Notes: a model not told the origin generated them from the sequence alone. Shown: positions 48,925 through 58,487, counted from the stretch's first letter. The stretch is 64,000 nt of DNA from Brevibacillus daliensis (GCF_021245735.1 NZ_JAJISB010000016.1:1-64000), one strand, 5' to 3'. Made by a program: numbers and translations.

Positions 48925-50313
48925 ATGTTACATCCAGTATTGATTGAAAGAATGCTTCAAGCTGCTCTTCAAACAGGTGGCGATTTTGCTGATATATTTG
49001 TGGAAGATAAGGTAAGCAACAATCTAACCATGCTTGGTGGAACGGTAGAAAATGCATTGTCAGGACGAAATTATGGGGTAGGCATTCGTATTTTGAAAGG
49101 ATCGTTTTCTGTCTATGCCTTTACGAATGATTTTCGGGAAGAGAATTTGCTCAAGGTAGCTACTTCAGCTGCACAAGCAATTACAGGAACACCTGGTAAT
49201 CACACAATTGATCTCAGAAAAACAACGCTGGATAATGAGCACGTTATTCACCTAATGCCGAATGATGTGACCAAGAAACAAAAAATCGAATGGATGCGCC
49301 GTGCACATGAAGCGGGGAAAAATTATGATCCAATCATTTCACAAACGGAGATTTCTTATAATGACTATACGCAAAATGTCTTAATCGCTAACTCTGATGG
49401 TCTTTTTGTGGAGGATAGCCGAACACGTACGCGTTTGGGTATTAGATGTATTGCTTCAGATGGTCCAGAAAAGCAGGCAGGATATTTTGCTCCAGGTGCT
49501 CATGCGGGAGCAGAGTTCATTCAGGATATGGATATAGAGTGGTATGCACGTGAAGCTGCCCGAAGTGCGAAGACAATGCTTCATGCCGGCTATGCCCCAA
49601 GCGGCAAGCTGCCTGTAATTATTGATAACGCATTTGGAGGAGTAATCTTCCATGAAGCATGCGGACATGGCCTGGAATCAACCAGTGTTGCCAAGAAGGC
49701 TTCTGTATTCGCAGATAAAGTAGGGGAATACGTAGCTTCTCCGTTAGTAACAGCTATTGATGATGGTACAATTGCAAATGAATTCGGTTCTTCCAGAATC
49801 GATGACGAAGGTGCGAGAACTAGACGCAATGTACTGATCGAGAATGGTGTGTTAAAAGGATATCTGATCGATAAGCTGGGTGCGAGAATGATGAATACCG
49901 AATCAACCGGTTCAGGTCGTAAAGAGTCCTATAAATTCGCGCCCGCTTCCCGTATGAATAATACGTATATTGCAGCTGGCGATTCGACACCTGAAGAAAT
50001 TATTGCAAATACAGAATACGCCCTTTATGCCAAGTATATGGGTGGTGGATCAGTGGATCCTGCCACCAGTGAATTTAACTTTGCGGTTAATGAAGCGTAC
50101 ATCGTTCGAAACGGAAAAATTGAAGAGCCAGTAAAAGGTGCAACTCTCATTGGAACAGGTATCGAAACCTTGAAAAATATTGATATGGTAGGAAACAATC
50201 TCTCCTATGGCCAAGGTATGTGCGGTTCGGTCAGCGGTAGTATCCCTGTAAATGTAGGGCAACCAATGATTCGCGTATCGCAAATGACAGTTGGCGGTAG
50301 AAAGGGGGAATAG
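48925..50313 (+). CDS. tldD: Metalloprotease TldD
   Basis: The 462-residue TldD is the catalytic half of the TldD/TldE zinc protease, which trims peptides and matures some RiPPs. The zinc motif HEACGH is at residues 243-248 (VIFHEACGHGLESTS). The C-terminal beta-barrel half includes GTGIETLKNIDMVGNNLSY and CGSVSGSIPVNVGQP. ATG with GAAGGGAG. tldE follows after three bases, so they are co-translated. Upstream is an 850-bp gene-free spacer. Confidence 0.94.
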   Translation: MLHPVLIERMLQAALQTGGDFADIFVEDKVSNNLTMLGGTVENALSGRNYGVGIRILKGSFSVYAFTNDFREENLLKVATSAAQAITGTPGNHTIDLRKTTLDNEHVIHLMPNDVTKKQKIEWMRRAHEAGKNYDPIISQTEISYNDYTQNVLIANSDGLFVEDSRTRTRLGIRCIASDGPEKQAGYFAPGAHAGAEFIQDMDIEWYAREAARSAKTMLHAGYAPSGKLPVIIDNAFGGVIFHEACGHGLESTSVAKKASVFADKVGEYVASPLVTAIDDGTIANEFGSSRIDDEGARTRRNVLIENGVLKGYLIDKLGARMMNTESTGSGRKESYKFAPASRMNNTYIAAGDSTPEEIIANTEYALYAKYMGGGSVDPATSEFNFAVNEAYIVRNGKIEEPVKGATLIGTGIETLKNIDMVGNNLSYGQGMCGSVSGSIPVNVGQPMIRVSQMTVGGRKGE

Positions 50314-50316
50314 AGA

Positions 50317-51660
50317 ATGGACGTGAAACAATTCCAGGAAAGACTGTTTCAAGAGGGAAAAGAGCTAGGCTTTACCGATATGGAAGTATATTATAGTAGA
50401 AGTAGTTCTACCAATGTAAGTGTCTTTAAAAAGGAGATCGATACCTACACGATTAAGGAGAGCGGTGGCCTATCCTTCCGTGGTGTAATTGATGGGAAAA
50501 TGTGCTACTCCTTTACCGAAAAAATAGATGAAAATTCAATCAAGATATTGCTGGAAGAGGCAAAAAGCAATGCCGAAGTATTAGAAAGTAATGAACAGGA
50601 AGAGCTTTTTAGTGGATCAGAGAGTTATGCTGAGGTAAAAACATATGCGGAAGAATTGGCAAGCACTTCGCCAAAAGAACTGATTGACGCCGCACAACTT
50701 CTGGAACAGATTGCAAGTGAAGCAGATCCACGTATTACACTGGTTAACAGAGTCGGGGTCAGTACGTCAGAAGGCGAAACCATGATTACCAATACCAAGG
50801 GACTTTCCTGCCACTCTCGTTATACCATTGCCTCCGCCAGACTTCAAGTAGTATCAGAAGAAAACGGAAGTACCACTTCCGGTTATGATTTTGCCTATAC
50901 AACGGATCATTTTGAAGACCTGGATATTCCAAAGCTGGCTCAACGTGCAGTAGAGAATGCTCTCTCCCAGTTAGGTTCAGCAAGTGTGAAATCGGCTCAA
51001 TATCCAGTGATCCTGCGCTATGATGCGGCAAGTGATTTACTCGCAACTTTTACTTCTATATTCTCAGGAAGTGCTGTTGAAAAAGGGTTCTCTCGCTTAG
51101 CAGGGAAGCTGAATCAGCAAGTGGCAGGTAGCAACATCACGATTGTAGACGATCCGCTTATGGAAGGAACAATGGGATGTACGTCTTTTGACGCTGAGGG
51201 TATGGCGACGAAAAAAGTGGAGGTTGTAAAGAATGGGCAATTACAAACCTTCCTGCATAACCGTAAAACTGCTAAAAAAGCAGGCGTAGAATCCACAGGC
51301 CACGCTTCCAAGGATGGTTATCGTGACAGCATTTCGGTGGCGCCACATAATTTGTTTATTCAACCAGGTGAGCATTCTTTGGATGAAATAGTAAGTGTAA
51401 TTGACAAAGGCTTGCTTATTACCGATCTGGATGGTCTTCACTCTGGTACTAGCCCAATTTCCGGTGATTTTTCGCTTTCCTGCCGTGGTTTTTACATTGA
51501 AGGCGGTAAGATTACGAAGCCTGTCTATCAGATAACTGTTTCAGGCAATATGCTGGAGCTATTGAATCAGGTAGAGGAGATCGGTAATGATTTGAGATTT
51601 ATGGGACGAATTAATTCCCCTTCCTTACGGGTTAGTTCGCTTGCGATTTCAGGGTTGTAG
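50317..51660 (+). CDS. pmbA: TldE/PmbA partner protein
   Basis: The 447-residue protein is the non-zinc partner of TldD. It has the same two-lobed fold but lacks the HExxxH motif; TSFDAEGMATKKVEVVKNG and STGHASKDGYRDSISVAPHNLFI are typical TldE blocks, and the C-terminal LHSGTSPISGDFSLSCRGFYIEGGKI region is conserved. The heterodimer feeds unfolded peptides into the TldD active site. ATG with AAAGGGGG three bases after tldD. Confidence 0.93.
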   Translation: MDVKQFQERLFQEGKELGFTDMEVYYSRSSSTNVSVFKKEIDTYTIKESGGLSFRGVIDGKMCYSFTEKIDENSIKILLEEAKSNAEVLESNEQEELFSGSESYAEVKTYAEELASTSPKELIDAAQLLEQIASEADPRITLVNRVGVSTSEGETMITNTKGLSCHSRYTIASARLQVVSEENGSTTSGYDFAYTTDHFEDLDIPKLAQRAVENALSQLGSASVKSAQYPVILRYDAASDLLATFTSIFSGSAVEKGFSRLAGKLNQQVAGSNITIVDDPLMEGTMGCTSFDAEGMATKKVEVVKNGQLQTFLHNRKTAKKAGVESTGHASKDGYRDSISVAPHNLFIQPGEHSLDEIVSVIDKGLLITDLDGLHSGTSPISGDFSLSCRGFYIEGGKITKPVYQITVSGNMLELLNQVEEIGNDLRFMGRINSPSLRVSSLAISGL

Positions 51661-51704
51661 GATTCGAGTGAAGGTAAGTTATAGTTAGTAAGGCTCAAAA
51701 AGTA

Positions 51705-51751
51705 GAAAAGCTGGGATCGTCGTTGTCTTTCGATGGTTCTGGCTTTTTTAT
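51705..51751 (+). terminator. Terminator of tldD-pmbA
   Basis: AAAAGCTGGGATCGTCG and CGATGGTTCTGGCTTTT pair with G-U wobbles around a short loop and are followed by T. Confidence 0.72.
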
Positions 51752-51907
51752 TTAGATCTTACGTTGGTTGTAGTGGTGTCGTAATTATTTCAAAGCCTCT
51801 GGAGATAAAAAATAATGGATAATAGCACCTTTTTATTCCAAATATTATAAAATATTTGACTAATTTGTGAACAAAACTAATAATATATAGAAAGGGGGTT
51901 GATTGAC

Positions 51908-52162
51908 TTGGAATCTAAAGTAAAAATATTGAATTATGTGAAGTATGTTGGAGGAACTGTCCTCTTCGTTGGAATCATTACTTTTCTAATTGGTTTTTTG
52001 CAAAATAGTCATAATATTTTGACTCCTGTTGGCGTCGGTGCAGTTGTGGGTGCTGTTTTTATCTTTCTAATGGGATCATTTTTTGTAGTGACGGAGGAAA
52101 TGTTGGAGAAAAGATCTGACCATGAAAAAACGATTTCCATGATAGGAATACCCGAAGAGTGA
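51908..52162 (+). CDS. Small two-helix membrane protein, unknown
   Basis: An 84-residue protein with two predicted membrane helices (about residues 9-31 and 41-62) and a charged C-terminal tail (EEMLEKRSDHEKTISMIG). No family recognised. I choose TTG 51908 (MESKVKILNYVKYVGG), nine bases after GGGGG; the TTG at 51899 touches that ribosome-binding site. It converges with the qox operon and shares its terminator. Confidence 0.55.
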   Translation: MESKVKILNYVKYVGGTVLFVGIITFLIGFLQNSHNILTPVGVGAVVGAVFIFLMGSFFVVTEEMLEKRSDHEKTISMIGIPEE

Positions 52163-52213
52163 GCTTAAAGCCTTTTCCTTGTATTCGTTGTTATAACATG
52201 TATGATTGAAAAG

Positions 52214-52255
52214 AAAAATGCAGCCGACCTCCTGAGGAGAGGTGGCTGCATTTTT
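52214..52255. terminator. Bidirectional terminator between the small membrane gene and qox
   Basis: AAAAATGCAGCC (52214-52225) and GGCTGCATTTTT (52244-52255) pair perfectly, with inner ACCTC/GAGGT, and have A and T runs on opposite sides, so it works on both strands. Confidence 0.93.
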
Positions 52256-52262
52256 GTAATTA

Positions 52263-52553
52263 CTATGGAATTTGATAACCCCAGATCATGGTTAGCAATG
52301 TACCGAAGACGGTAGCGAGGGCAATGATTAATCCGTAATATACGTTTGTATAAATTGCCCCTTTATCCTTAGTTTCACCAGCGTGCATAAACACAACTAG
52401 CTGAAGACCTGCTTGTATGAATGCTGTGACAAGAAGGATTGTTATGCCTACTGTAAATGACATTTCTAAGAAATACACCGAAAGTGCAGTTACAGTCAGA
52501 ATCATTGAAAATACAAAACCCATTACTTGTTTAGCTGGGAATAATTCTTTCAT
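52263..52553 (-). CDS. qoxD: aa3-600 quinol oxidase subunit IV
   Basis: The 96-residue QoxD has three transmembrane helices, the small subunit of the aa3-600 menaquinol oxidase. The helices include VMGFVFSMILTVTALSVYF, ITILLVTAFIQAGLQLVVFMH and ATVFGTLLTMIWGY. I choose ATG 52553 (MKELFPAKQ), two bases after the qoxC stop, over a longer in-frame start inside qoxC. AAAGGA lies 11 bases upstream. Last gene of the operon. Confidence 0.9.
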   Translation of the reverse strand: MKELFPAKQVMGFVFSMILTVTALSVYFLEMSFTVGITILLVTAFIQAGLQLVVFMHAGETKDKGAIYTNVYYGLIIALATVFGTLLTMIWGYQIP

Positions 52554-52555
52554 GT

Positions 52556-53152
52556 TTACATCATTCCTTTCAGGTAAACGAAGCTGAAGATGAAGATCCA
52601 AACTACGTCTAGGAAATGCCAATAAAGTGAAAAGATGAATGATTTATTGGCAGTTTCAGGAGTCAACCCTTGCTTTCTGACTTGCATCAAGATAAATAAT
52701 CCCCAGAACAGACCAAACGTAACGTGCGCTCCATGTGTACCTAAGGTTAATAACAGGATAGATGTAAAGGCACTAGTTTGGAGTCCTGCACCAATAGAAA
52801 CATAGTGAACGAACTCATAAATTTCAACTCCTAGGAAACCTGCACCCAGAAGAAGCGTAGTAGTAAGGAATGCCATCATCGCTTTCTTGTTGCCAATACG
52901 CATGGCATGAATAGCAAGACCGATGGTAAAACTACTTGTTAACAGTACGATTGTTTCGATTAATACTGGAGTGATTTCAAAAATCTCTGCTCCAGTGGGG
53001 CCACTTCCCGTACGATCAACTAATACGAAATATGACGCAAATAGCGTGGCAAAAAGCATAATCTCAGCACCAAGGAAGATCCAAAAGCCTAAGATTTTCG
53101 TTTGATTTTCTTCAGTACTATATTCGAGTGGCAGCGAGTTATCTATTTTCAT
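52556..53152 (-). CDS. qoxC: aa3-600 quinol oxidase subunit III
   Basis: The 198-residue QoxC has five transmembrane helices of the subunit III family, lacking the first two helices of the long form. KILGFWIFLGAEIMLFATLFASYFVL and the GTHGAHVTFGLFWGLFIL and SLYWHFLDVVWIFIFSFVYL blocks are conserved. It lies 3 bp downstream of qoxB. ATG. Confidence 0.95.
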   Translation of the reverse strand: MKIDNSLPLEYSTEENQTKILGFWIFLGAEIMLFATLFASYFVLVDRTGSGPTGAEIFEITPVLIETIVLLTSSFTIGLAIHAMRIGNKKAMMAFLTTTLLLGAGFLGVEIYEFVHYVSIGAGLQTSAFTSILLLTLGTHGAHVTFGLFWGLFILMQVRKQGLTPETANKSFIFSLYWHFLDVVWIFIFSFVYLKGMM

Positions 53153-53155
53153 TAT

Positions 53156-55099
53156 TTAAGCACCTCGCAATTTTTTTTCTGTCTCTTCAATTTCTCTAAC
53201 GGAAATGTAACGACCATGATCTTGCTCGAAGGATCGATGAGCCAAACAAGCAAAGATACCGATTGTTGTAATGATTACTGTGGTCCACATGGCGAATATA
53301 AATGCAAAGCCCCATAAGAAGAAGATACAAGCCATAATAAACGGCATACCGCTGTTATTTGGCATATGAATTTTTTCTAATTCACCTTTATATAACACAT
53401 GCCCATTTTTCTTGGAATCCCAGAATGCCTCACTTGAATTAACATGTGGTACCTGAGCAAAGTTATACTCCGGTACTGGACTATGAGTAGCCCACTCCAG
53501 TGAACGAGCATCCCATGGATCGGAACCAATATTTCTTGGGGAATAACGAATGCTGTAATAGACGTTGTAAACGATTAAAGCAAAACCTATCGCGAGCCCA
53601 ATCGCTCCAATAAACGAAATCATATTCCATATGCCAAATCCAGTTGATTCAGAGTATGTGTACATACGACGTGCTTGACCATCTAAACCGGAGATAAACA
53701 TTGGCATGAATGTTACCAAAGTATTGATTGAGATAAACCAGAATGCCCATTTCCCAATACGTTCGTTCAGCTTGAAGCCGAACATTTTTGGCCAATAGTA
53801 AGTGAGACCAGCAAGCATTGCGAATACAACACCAGGTAAAATAACCATATGGAAGTGAGCTACCAGAAACATTGTATTATGGTATTGATAGTCAGCGGCT
53901 GACATCCCAAGCATAACGCCGGTAACCCCACCGATTGTAAAAATCGGGATGAAACCTATTGAATAAAGCATTGGAACAGTAAACTCAATTTTACCTTTCC
54001 AGAGAGTAAACAACCAGTTAAATATCTTAACCCCGGTCGGAACGGCAATCGCCATTGTCGTAATCGAGAAGATACTATTTGTTAGTGCTCCCTGACCCAT
54101 TGTAAAGAAATGGTGAGTCCAAACCAAGAAGGACAATAGAGAGATGATAACCATTGAGCCAACCATCGATTTATAGCCGTACAGATTGCGGCGTGCAAAG
54201 GTTGAGATAACCTCACTATAAATACCAAACGCTGGCAAAATTAAGATATATACTTCTGGATGTCCCCAAACCCAGAACAAGTTAGCCCAAAGCATATCCA
54301 TACCACCATTAGCAGTGGTAAAGAAATTTGTTGCAAAAAGCCGGTCCATAGTACCCATTAGAAGCGCCACTGTTAAGACAGGGAAAGCGAAAACAATGAT
54401 AACGTTAGTTACCAAAGTAGACCATGTGAACATTGGCATCTTCATTAATGTCATACCAGGTGCTCTCATTTTAAGAATCGTCGTGATAAAGTTAATACCC
54501 GTTATCATTGTACCGAGGCCGGATATCTGGAGAGCAAACATATAATAATTTGTTCCTACAGATTCACTAAATTCGTTACCCGCAAGTGGGAAATAAGAAG
54601 TCCAACCTGAATCTGGAGAACCACCGATAACGAAAGAGATGTTTAATAACATTGCACCCATAAAGAATAACCAGAAGCTTAGTGCATTCAAACGCGGAAA
54701 CGCTACGTCACGAGCTCCAATTTGCAGTGGAACAACAAAGTTCATAAAGGCTATAACGAACGGCATAGCCATAAATATGATCATAACGAGACCATGCGTT
54801 GTAAATACTTCATTATAGTGCTGTGCATCTAGTAACCCGTTCTCAGGAACGGCTAGTTGTGCACGCATCATAATAGCATCTACTCCGCCGCGGAATAGCA
54901 TCAGCAATGCAGAGATCAGATACATAATCCCGATACGCTTATGGTCAACGGTTGTTAACCATTCACGCCATAGATATCCCCATTTTTTAAAATAGGTTAA
55001 GCCAGCGATAATTGCGACAACAGTAAGTCCAATGGCAACCATCGAAGCGTAAATCGCAGGACTTGGATGTGGTACGGCAAATCTATCAAAGAAATCCAT
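53156..55099 (-). CDS. qoxB: aa3-600 quinol oxidase subunit I
   Basis: The 647-residue catalytic subunit has the heme-copper oxidase core. Heme and CuB ligands are visible: TTHGLVMIIF (first heme His), WGHPEVYILILPAFG (CuB His and cross-linked Tyr) and TGVMLGMSAADYQYHNTMFLVAHFHMVI, given here in shorter motifs HNTMF and VAHFHMV. The K-channel and D-channel residues lie nearby. It reduces oxygen to water with menaquinol and pumps protons. 119 bp separates it from qoxA. Confidence 0.97.
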   Translation of the reverse strand: MDFFDRFAVPHPSPAIYASMVAIGLTVVAIIAGLTYFKKWGYLWREWLTTVDHKRIGIMYLISALLMLFRGGVDAIMMRAQLAVPENGLLDAQHYNEVFTTHGLVMIIFMAMPFVIAFMNFVVPLQIGARDVAFPRLNALSFWLFFMGAMLLNISFVIGGSPDSGWTSYFPLAGNEFSESVGTNYYMFALQISGLGTMITGINFITTILKMRAPGMTLMKMPMFTWSTLVTNVIIVFAFPVLTVALLMGTMDRLFATNFFTTANGGMDMLWANLFWVWGHPEVYILILPAFGIYSEVISTFARRNLYGYKSMVGSMVIISLLSFLVWTHHFFTMGQGALTNSIFSITTMAIAVPTGVKIFNWLFTLWKGKIEFTVPMLYSIGFIPIFTIGGVTGVMLGMSAADYQYHNTMFLVAHFHMVILPGVVFAMLAGLTYYWPKMFGFKLNERIGKWAFWFISINTLVTFMPMFISGLDGQARRMYTYSESTGFGIWNMISFIGAIGLAIGFALIVYNVYYSIRYSPRNIGSDPWDARSLEWATHSPVPEYNFAQVPHVNSSEAFWDSKKNGHVLYKGELEKIHMPNNSGMPFIMACIFFLWGFAFIFAMWTTVIITTIGIFACLAHRSFEQDHGRYISVREIEETEKKLRGA

Positions 55100-55218
55100 A
55101 CTAGTTAACTCCTTTCGGATAACATATTACTTGAAATGTAAAATCAGCTACTATTAAACTTAAAAAACTTTAATGCTTACATTGTTCGGATTCTCTCTCT
55201 TCAGAAATCTTACGAGAA

Positions 55219-56073
55219 TCATTTAGAACCGTGATTATGTCCACCATTTTCACCTTCTGGAGCTGGTGAGAAATCTAAATGCGTTCCTGTAAAAGTTAAT
55301 TGTCCAAGATGACCTGGTTTAATTAGTTCATTGAAATGTTCTTCAGTAAGAGGCTTGGCAGTTTCTTTAACTTCTTTTACCCATTCATTAAATTTAGCTT
55401 CAGGCATTGCTTTTACGTTGAAAGTATTTTCAGCGAATCCTTTACCACTAAAGTTAGCATTTCGTCCCATAAATTCACCTGGAGCATCTGCTGCTAGGTG
55501 TAATGTGGTAACCATGTCTGCCATCGCGTATTTTTGTCCCCCAAGTTGTGGAATCCAAAAACTGGTGATCGGACCGTATGAGTAAAGTTTAAATTCAAGT
55601 GCTCGGTCTGTAGGAATATACAGGTAGTTTACGGTTTCAATATTCTCTTCTGGATAACTAAAATGCCACTTCCAGTTAGATGTAGAAGCATAAACAACTA
55701 AAGGCTTTTTATCTTCATATCCTACAGGTCTTGCTTCAACTTTATAGTTACTTTGAACAGAAACAATTGAAAGGAAAACTACGATTAAAACTGGAATCCC
55801 GACACAGATTGCTTCAACAATTGCATTCCCTTCAATGTGAGGAGGTTCATAATCTACACTTTGTTTAGAAGCACGGTACTTTACTAACATAAATACTAAA
55901 AGTACGAAAACGACAATGACAATAAACGACATTAACAAAATAGAAAGCATAATATCATTGGCTTGAGTTTGAGCTTGTGGCCCTTTAGGGTCCAAAACCG
56001 TTAATGGTTCACAACCGGTTAGCACGGTGATAATAGTGAAAACTACTGTTAAAAAAAACCACTTTCTTTTCAT
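55219..56073 (-). CDS. qoxA: aa3-600 quinol oxidase subunit II
   Basis: The 284-residue QoxA is a lipoprotein (TVLTGC, Cys21) with two membrane helices (about 43-65 and 87-107) and a cupredoxin domain. The CuA copper ligands are absent, as expected for quinol rather than cytochrome c oxidases. WKWHFSYPEENI and SFWIPQLGGQKYAM are typical. The C-terminal His-rich tail ends GHNHGSK. ATG with AAAGGGG. First gene of qoxABCD. Confidence 0.95.
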   Translation of the reverse strand: MKRKWFFLTVVFTIITVLTGCEPLTVLDPKGPQAQTQANDIMLSILLMSFIVIVVFVLLVFMLVKYRASKQSVDYEPPHIEGNAIVEAICVGIPVLIVVFLSIVSVQSNYKVEARPVGYEDKKPLVVYASTSNWKWHFSYPEENIETVNYLYIPTDRALEFKLYSYGPITSFWIPQLGGQKYAMADMVTTLHLAADAPGEFMGRNANFSGKGFAENTFNVKAMPEAKFNEWVKEVKETAKPLTEEHFNELIKPGHLGQLTFTGTHLDFSPAPEGENGGHNHGSK

Positions 56074-56097
56074 AGTCGTACCCCTTTCTTGAACTGA

Positions 56098-56310
56098 CTA
56101 TCGAGATTTTAAATATGATCGATAGTCTTCCGTATCTAGAGCAGCATGAAGACTAGTTTCCATATTTTTTCTCGTATTTACTTGTTTTTCTTCCATAAAG
56201 ACCTGATCAGGAATGAAGATGGGAATGCAGCGGAAGGATAAAACATAGGAACTAATTCTCCCATCTGCTTCTATAAAAAGGGACGATGTTGTTGTCCGTA
56301 TAAAATACAT
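56098..56310 (-). CDS. Putative small IDEAL-like protein, unknown
   Basis: A 70-residue ORF 24 bp upstream of qoxA on the same strand. The C-terminal ETSLHAALDTEDYRSYLKS resembles an IDEAL motif (short acidic-hydrophobic helix). The first half, SLFIEADGRISSYVLSFRCIPIFIPDQVFMEEK, looks like a beta-rich strand set. No ribosome-binding site is clear, and the ATG lies inside a hairpin (56303-56352). It may be real with masked translation, or a chance ORF. Confidence 0.4.
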   Translation of the reverse strand: MYFIRTTTSSLFIEADGRISSYVLSFRCIPIFIPDQVFMEEKQVNTRKNMETSLHAALDTEDYRSYLKSR

Positions 56311-56352
56311 CTCGGTGAGTCATTTAATTTAAGAACCGAGTGGATGTATTTT
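56303..56352. terminator. Hairpin over the start of the small ORF upstream of qoxA
   Basis: AAATACATCTCGGT (56303-56316) pairs with ACCGAG...GGATGTATTT (56335-56351), with one extra base, followed on the plus strand by TTGTCTTTTTT. On the minus strand it contains the start of the 70-residue ORF. It may be a terminator or a translation mask. The remaining spacer up to the MocR gene (56353-56865) shows no gene. Confidence 0.55.
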
Positions 56353-56865
56353 TGTCTTTTTTATGTCTCCATCCCCTAACTGTGAATGCAACGGAAATAG
56401 TAACGTTCAATAAATTGTAAATAACTCCGTCGAAACAGATAAGTCAGAAAGAAAACAATATTAATTCAACCTTATCCTAGTTAACAATTAAAAAAATGTC
56501 TCCATCCAGTTTAAAAATGTTTCACCCATCCATGTTCAATGATTTGAAACAATTAAGACAAAAATTAGTCACATTTAAACATCGTTGCTAGTAACACAGA
56601 CAATTTAAGCAAGACTAAAATTGGAAAAAGTATAACTTATGTCCAAAATTGGGCGTTGTTATGTTGGTGAGGAGATCAAAAGGTTAAGATGGAGTACCTT
56701 ATTACTCATGTACGGGAATAGGATTAGTAAGAAATATCAAAAAAAGTTCACAAGCTGTCACAATATGTGTCTTCTTTCGGTATAACAACAGGTCATAGTT
56801 TGTGTTAGTAAAGGTAAGAGCTATTATAAGAGCATATAAGTTGAAATGAATGTTTTGGTTCTATA

Positions 56866-56895
56866 AACTTATAACTAATAAACTTATTAACTTAT
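56866..56895. promoter_or_regulatory. Triple AACTTAT direct repeats upstream of the MocR gene
   Basis: AACTTAT occurs at 56866, 56881 and 56889. MocR/PdxR regulators typically bind direct repeats near their own promoter, so this is a candidate operator. Confidence 0.4.
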
Positions 56896-56913
56896 CTGAG
56901 TGAGTGTAAGGAT

Positions 56914-58359
56914 GTGAATTCCTTTATGTCTTGGAAGCCCAATCGCGAAAGTCCAATACCAGTCTACAAGCAAATTGTCCAATATCTAGAACAGCGGATT
57001 TCCAATGGTGAATATCCACCGGGAACATTGCTTCCTTCCGAACGTTTGCTTTCAAAAGAATTAGGAGTAAACCGTTCGACAATCGTAGCTGCCTATGAGG
57101 AATTACGTGCTTTTGGTATTGTAGAAAGCCTGCAGGGGAAAGGGACCCTCGTAAGTAAAAACATATGGGGTACATCTCGCAAAAGAAGTCCGAACTGGGA
57201 GAAGCTGATCGAAACAGGGTCATTTCTACCGAACACCACAATGATGCGCGCTATAAGGAAAGAAAATTTCGATCTTGATCTCATCGATCTGGCAAGCGGA
57301 GAGCTTTCACCCGACTTATCTGCTACTCAATATTTTCGCAAAATCATGTCCAACGAGGATTTTAACTATCAAGTAGGATATGATCATTCTCAAGGGAATT
57401 TAGTACTGCGTGAAACCATTGCATCACATCTGAAAAAAATGAAAAATATACATGCAACCCCTTCATCTGTGTTGATTACTTCTGGGGCACAGCAGGCCTT
57501 GTATCTAATCGTCCAGTGCTTACTTAAACCAGGGGATGCAGTTGCGATTGAAGACCCTTCTTATTGCTATTCGTTGTCCTTATTTAAATCAGCAGGTATA
57601 AGACCTTATTTATTGCCTGTTGATGATCATGGAATTAATCCGGATGATATCGTTACATTACATAAGCAGCATCGCATAAAAATGGTATTTCTTAATCCTA
57701 ATTTTCAAAATCCCACTGGGTCGTTTCTCGACATGGAACGAAGAAAGCGGGTACTGGAAATTTCCTCTAGCTACGGAATACCGATTATTGAGGATGATCC
57801 ATACAGTTTAACTACTTTTGACAAGACACATATGTCAACGTTAAAATCCATGGATCAAAATGGAACCGTTCTCTATGTTAGTTCTCTAAGCAAAACCGTC
57901 GCTTCTGGATTGCGAATTGGATGGATTTTTGGCCCTCAAACAGTAATTGAACGTTTGGCGGATGCAAAACAGCAGATCGATTTAGGACCTAGCATTATTC
58001 CTGAATGGATTGCTAACCAGTTTTTATCGTCTGCGGATTTCTCGACACATATGAGCAAGCTTCGTGAGTCGCTTACATTTAATAGAGACAAAATGGTTTT
58101 CTCGCTATATGACCAGCTCGAGGACCAGGTAGAGTTTTTAGTCCCTGAGGGTGGCATTCATATCTGGTGTAAAGTAAAGGCGGACGTTAACGAACAACAA
58201 TTATTAAAAGAGGCAATGAAAAGAGGAGTTGCTTTTGTACCTGGAAGAGTTTTCGGGACAGAGAAAGGATATGCTCGTTTTACATTCGGCCGTGCTCGAG
58301 AAGAGCATATTTATGAAGCGATTTCTCGTTTTTCAGGTGCTTTACGTAGCTTAAAATGA
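56914..58359 (+). CDS. MocR/PdxR-like GntR regulator with aminotransferase-like domain
   Basis: The 481-residue protein joins an N-terminal GntR winged helix (about residues 10-80, PIPVYKQIVQYLEQRISNGE and LPSERLLSKELGVNRSTIV) to a class I aminotransferase-like domain (about 115-475) with the PLP lysine in SSLSKTVASGLRIGW (Lys327) and the IEDDPYS motif. MocR regulators sense PLP or amino compounds. Target genes are not obvious; no pdxST or gab genes adjoin. Start GTG 56914 or ATG 56926. Three AACTTAT direct repeats precede it. A terminator follows. Confidence 0.9.
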   Translation: MNSFMSWKPNRESPIPVYKQIVQYLEQRISNGEYPPGTLLPSERLLSKELGVNRSTIVAAYEELRAFGIVESLQGKGTLVSKNIWGTSRKRSPNWEKLIETGSFLPNTTMMRAIRKENFDLDLIDLASGELSPDLSATQYFRKIMSNEDFNYQVGYDHSQGNLVLRETIASHLKKMKNIHATPSSVLITSGAQQALYLIVQCLLKPGDAVAIEDPSYCYSLSLFKSAGIRPYLLPVDDHGINPDDIVTLHKQHRIKMVFLNPNFQNPTGSFLDMERRKRVLEISSSYGIPIIEDDPYSLTTFDKTHMSTLKSMDQNGTVLYVSSLSKTVASGLRIGWIFGPQTVIERLADAKQQIDLGPSIIPEWIANQFLSSADFSTHMSKLRESLTFNRDKMVFSLYDQLEDQVEFLVPEGGIHIWCKVKADVNEQQLLKEAMKRGVAFVPGRVFGTEKGYARFTFGRAREEHIYEAISRFSGALRSLK

Positions 58360-58382
58360 GGTAACTGATAACGAATAAATAA

Positions 58383-58430
58383 GGGCTGTTCTGTAAAGTA
58401 GGGTTTCTACTTGCAGGACAGCCCTATTTT
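58383..58430 (+). terminator. Terminator of the MocR gene
   Basis: GGGCTGTTCTG and CAGGACAGCCC pair; inner GTAG/CTAC extends the stem. Tail TATTTTA. Confidence 0.82.
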
Positions 58431-58487
58431 AGGTTGGGATAGGAGGTGAGAAGAGGGAATTTCTAAAAAAGGATTTTATTCCCCTAG

